Source: Pseudomonadota bacterium (GTDB lineage Bacteria > Desulfobacterota > Syntrophobacteria > Syntrophobacterales > Syntrophobacteraceae). From it: a DNA stretch of 15,804 bases. The stretch lies in the NCBI GenBank assembly GCA_023416335.1, contig JAEZHY010000004.1:1-15804 (forward strand), in the 5' to 3' direction. How positions within the stretch are numbered: position 1 is the first letter of the stretch; each line of letters starts with the position of its first letter. Below the pieces are notes generated by a model, which saw only the letters and a program-made list of their open reading frames with translations, had not been told where the DNA came from and did not search any database. The translations under genes were made by a program, and so were the position numbers. Shown one piece after another: positions 13,723-15,804 of this stretch.

Positions 13723-13797
13723 CACGGGCAACGTGGTTTTGGTTGCCCGTGCCGCAGGCAAGAGGGACTGGTAATTCTACGCGAAGCCTCTTGCCTG
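13723..13797. repeat. Two adjacent strong hairpins
   Basis: CACGGGCAAC (13723-13732) and GTTGCCCGTG (13742-13751) form a perfect 10-bp stem with a 9-base loop. Three bases later CAGGCAAGAGG (13755-13765) and CCTCTTGCCTG (13787-13797) form a perfect 11-bp stem with a 21-base loop. GGCAAGAGG resembles part of no other repeat here. The pair lies between creD and creB without a T tract and could limit read-through or be part of a small structured RNA. Confidence 0.6.
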
Positions 13798-13970
13798 GGC
13801 CCCCGCGCCGTTCGGTTCTCCTCGGCCTAAAGTGTACTTAAGAGTTTGATATTAAACGAGTTAAGAACCGGCAGCATAAAAAATCTTGTTCAAAAAACAA
13901 GAAAACGACCGAAAGTAGTACGAAAATCACGAAAAAAGCAATACCACGGCATCAATGGAGCGGAGACTGC

Positions 13971-14005
13971 GGTAGGGTAGGCACAACGCCTCACCGTGCC
14001 CACCA
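13971..14005. repeat. Short palindromic element, copy B
   Basis: GGTAGGGTAGGCAC and CTCACCGTGCCCACC form a 9-bp imperfect stem: GGCAC at 13980-13984 pairs with GTGCC at 13996-14000, and the outer bases pair with one mismatch. It shares GGCACA, CGC and TCACCGTGCCCACC with copy A. A further hairpin, CCGGTG/CACCGG (14007-14027), follows directly. Confidence 0.6.
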
Positions 14006-14168
14006 TCCGGTGCTGTTGAGACACCGGGATGAGCGATAAGATACGAAATTCCTGGAGTACCTGCCTCACACACTATGTTATGTTTGGGAGGTATGCAGGG
14101 CATCGATTCATTTTCAATGCTGCCGGGAACGGAGTCCAAAACGACATCAGAGACGGGAGAACTTCAGG

Positions 14169-14849
14169 ATGAAACCGAGAGTGCTGATAGTCGAGGATGA
14201 GCCTGCAATCGTCGACACGATCCAATACGCCCTTGAGACCGAAGGATTTGAGACTGCACGTCTCAGCTCTGGGAGACCGGTTATCGATTACCTGGAGCGA
14301 AATTCCGTCGACCTGATCGTCCTGGACATCGGCCTGCCCGACATGAACGGCCTCGATCTGTGCCGCGAAATCAGGAAGAATCTCACGACCCCGATCATTT
14401 TTCTAACGGCCAGGATAGACGAAGTGGACAGGGTGGTCGGACTGGAGATTGGCGGCGACGACTACGTAACCAAGCCCTTCAGCCCGAGGGAACTCTCGGC
14501 CAGGGTGAGGGCCGTCCTGCGGCGCACACTTGTCGATGAGAACAGTTGCCGGGGGAGCAAAGTCTTTGAAATAAACGAATCAAAGCGCCTGGTCTTCTAT
14601 CACGGGAAAACGATGGATTTGTCCAGGTATGAATACGAGATCCTCAAGATCTTTGTCCGTCGCCCCGGGCATGTCTATTCCCGTGAGATGCTGATGGACC
14701 TGGTGTGGGAACAGCCGGAGGCCAGTCTCGACCGCACCGTTGACGCCCATATCAAAAATATCCGGGCAAAGCTCAAGGCAATAGTCCCGGACTGCGATCC
14801 AATCGTCACCCATAGGGGGACGGGGTACTCGCTAAGAGAAGGACTGTGA
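14169..14849 (+). CDS. creB: Response regulator CreB (OmpR/PhoB family)
   Basis: A 226-residue two-domain regulator. The receiver domain has the acidic pair E9/D10, phospho-acceptor D53 (IVLDIGLPD), T80 and K102 (YVTKPFSP). The C-terminal winged helix has RYEYEILKIFVRRPGHVYSR and ends with DRTVDAHIKNIRAKL and THRGTGYSL, the OmpR-type recognition helix and wing. CreB partner identity rests on length, on the adjacent CreC-like kinase and on the creD gene upstream. GGGAG (14155-14159) lies 9 bases before the ATG. It activates genes with TTCAC-N6-TTCAC tags, one of which lies before creD here. No cre-tag was seen just upstream of creB itself. A PhoB- or other OmpR-type relative is the alternative. 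Confidence 0.88.
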   Translation: MKPRVLIVEDEPAIVDTIQYALETEGFETARLSSGRPVIDYLERNSVDLIVLDIGLPDMNGLDLCREIRKNLTTPIIFLTARIDEVDRVVGLEIGGDDYVTKPFSPRELSARVRAVLRRTLVDENSCRGSKVFEINESKRLVFYHGKTMDLSRYEYEILKIFVRRPGHVYSREMLMDLVWEQPEASLDRTVDAHIKNIRAKLKAIVPDCDPIVTHRGTGYSLREGL

Positions 14850-14853
14850 GCAG

Positions 14854-15804
14854 ATGGTCGCCAGGATCTGCATGCCGCTGGGAACCCGGATTTTTTTGGC
14901 CAATATTCTGATCTTTGTGGTCTGCTTCTACTACCCGTTCGATCGCGTCACAAAGGATCTTAGAACACGATATGTCGAAGGGATCGAAGATCCCCTGGTT
15001 GACGAGGCAAACATCTTGGCCGGCCTGGTAAGTTTCGAGATGGAAACCGGTCGGTTTAGTCCTGAAAACCTGTACCGGGCACTCGGGCACACCTACGGGC
15101 GCACTCTTTCAGCACACATCTACGACCTCCATAAGACCGTGGTCGATGCAAATATCTACATAACGGACGTGAGAGGAAGGCTCATTTTCGATTCCCGCGA
15201 CAGGATGAATGTCGGATCCGACTACTCCACCTGGCGTGACGTCTGGCTGACCCTGAGAGGACAATACGGAGCCAGGAGCACTCGGCAGGATCCGGCCGAT
15301 CCGACTTCGGTTGTCCTCCATGTAGCTGCGCCGATCATCGTGCATGGGGAAATTGCCGGCGTGCTCTCTGTCGCGAAACCCACCACCAATGTAAACAGTT
15401 TTCTACAGGCAGTGCGTCCCAGGATCATTAAGATCGGTATTCTCGCAGTGGCTGCCGCAATGCTCCTGGGGTTGATCGTCTCCTACGTCATTACAAAACC
15501 GATCAGGCGGCTCACGCAGTACGCACTTGACGTGCGGGCGGGGAAAAGAGTGGTCCTTCCCGCGCTCCATGGGCGAAGCGAACTAAGCGACATGGCCGGA
15601 GCTTTTGAGATGATGCGTGAGGCCCTGGAGGGGAAAAAATATGTGGAACGCTACGTTCAGACCCTTACCCATGAGATAAAGAGCCCTCTTTCCGCCATCC
15701 GTGGTGCGGCTGAACTTCTGGAAGAGCCAATGACCGCCGAGGCCCGTGCAAAGTTCCTGTCCAATATCCGGGCTGAAGCCAACCGCATTCAGCACCTCGT
15801 GGAC
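14854..15804 (+). CDS. creC: Sensor histidine kinase CreC, 5' part (3' end outside window)
   Basis: The first 317 residues of the sensor kinase; the frame is still open at the window end. There is a membrane segment at about residues 13-29 (IFLANILIFVVCFYYPF), a periplasmic sensor domain with IYITDVRGRLIFDSRDRMNVG and a GVLSVAKPTTN strand, a second membrane segment at about 191-213, a HAMP linker (TKPIRRLTQYALDVRAGK) and the H-box THEIKSPLSAIRGAAELL with phospho-acceptor His273. The ATP-binding domain lies beyond the window. The ATG is 4 bases after the creB stop, with GAGAAGGA (14836-14843) inside the end of creB as ribosome binding site, so translation is coupled. E. coli CreC has 474 residues, so about two thirds is visible. 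It would phosphorylate CreB. Confidence 0.88.
   Translation, partial: MVARICMPLGTRIFLANILIFVVCFYYPFDRVTKDLRTRYVEGIEDPLVDEANILAGLVSFEMETGRFSPENLYRALGHTYGRTLSAHIYDLHKTVVDANIYITDVRGRLIFDSRDRMNVGSDYSTWRDVWLTLRGQYGARSTRQDPADPTSVVLHVAAPIIVHGEIAGVLSVAKPTTNVNSFLQAVRPRIIKIGILAVAAAMLLGLIVSYVITKPIRRLTQYALDVRAGKRVVLPALHGRSELSDMAGAFEMMREALEGKKYVERYVQTLTHEIKSPLSAIRGAAELLEEPMTAEARAKFLSNIRAEANRIQHLVD

Noticed and set aside
14080..14172. 30-codon ORF whose TGA overlaps the creB ATG (ATGA), a possible leader peptide
   Set aside because: No Shine-Dalgarno precedes its ATG, the product has no recognisable features, and an overlap of this kind can arise by chance.

Overview
The window looks like a piece of a GC-rich, Gram-negative, probably deltaproteobacterial chromosome (Syntrophobacter-like in style). 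This rests on outer-membrane export, lipoprotein and L,D-transpeptidase genes, a CreBCD-type system, long repeat-rich intergenic stretches and one probable UGA-recoded gene. The assignment is an inference from gene style, not a database match. No tRNA, rRNA, CRISPR array, transposase or phage gene was recognised.

Layout. (1) 2-502 is the 3' end of a polysaccharide-export (SLBB domain) gene, followed by about 600 bp without a gene that holds decayed palindromic repeats and a bidirectional terminator. (2) 1098-3114 is a tight pair: a sugar-phosphate nucleotidyltransferase with a left-handed beta-helix tail and an APH-fold sugar kinase, resembling the MurU/AmgK cell-wall-recycling pair. A 46-residue basic peptide gene follows (3217-3357). 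(3) 3585-5236 is a second pair: a calcineurin-like metallophosphoesterase and a small nucleotidyltransferase. (4) 5245-6505 is an array of about 300-bp tandem repeats rich in hairpins, filling the gap between convergent genes. (5) 6533-9395 is a minus-strand block: a DUF72 protein, an L,D-transpeptidase lipoprotein, a tiny proline-rich lipoprotein, and a secreted DUF1573 protein whose frame is interrupted by a single TGA exactly where the family has its first conserved Cys. (6) 10185-11223 holds two plus-strand small envelope proteins, a single-pass Pro/Ala-rich protein and a secreted peptide with a His/Cys-rich tail. (7) 12117-15804 is a CreD membrane protein with a perfect cre-tag upstream, then 675 bp of short repeats, then the response regulator CreB and the sensor kinase CreC (cut by the window end).

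How the genes work together. Most recognisable genes concern the cell envelope: export, peptidoglycan recycling or cross-linking, lipoproteins and the CreBC stress/metabolic two-component system. The TTCAC-N6-TTCAC site before creD suggests that CreB, encoded downstream, activates creD here as in Escherichia coli. The most interesting item is the likely selenocysteine-containing DUF1573 protein at 8982-9395. Ordinary gene calling would stop it at 9162 and lose its second half.
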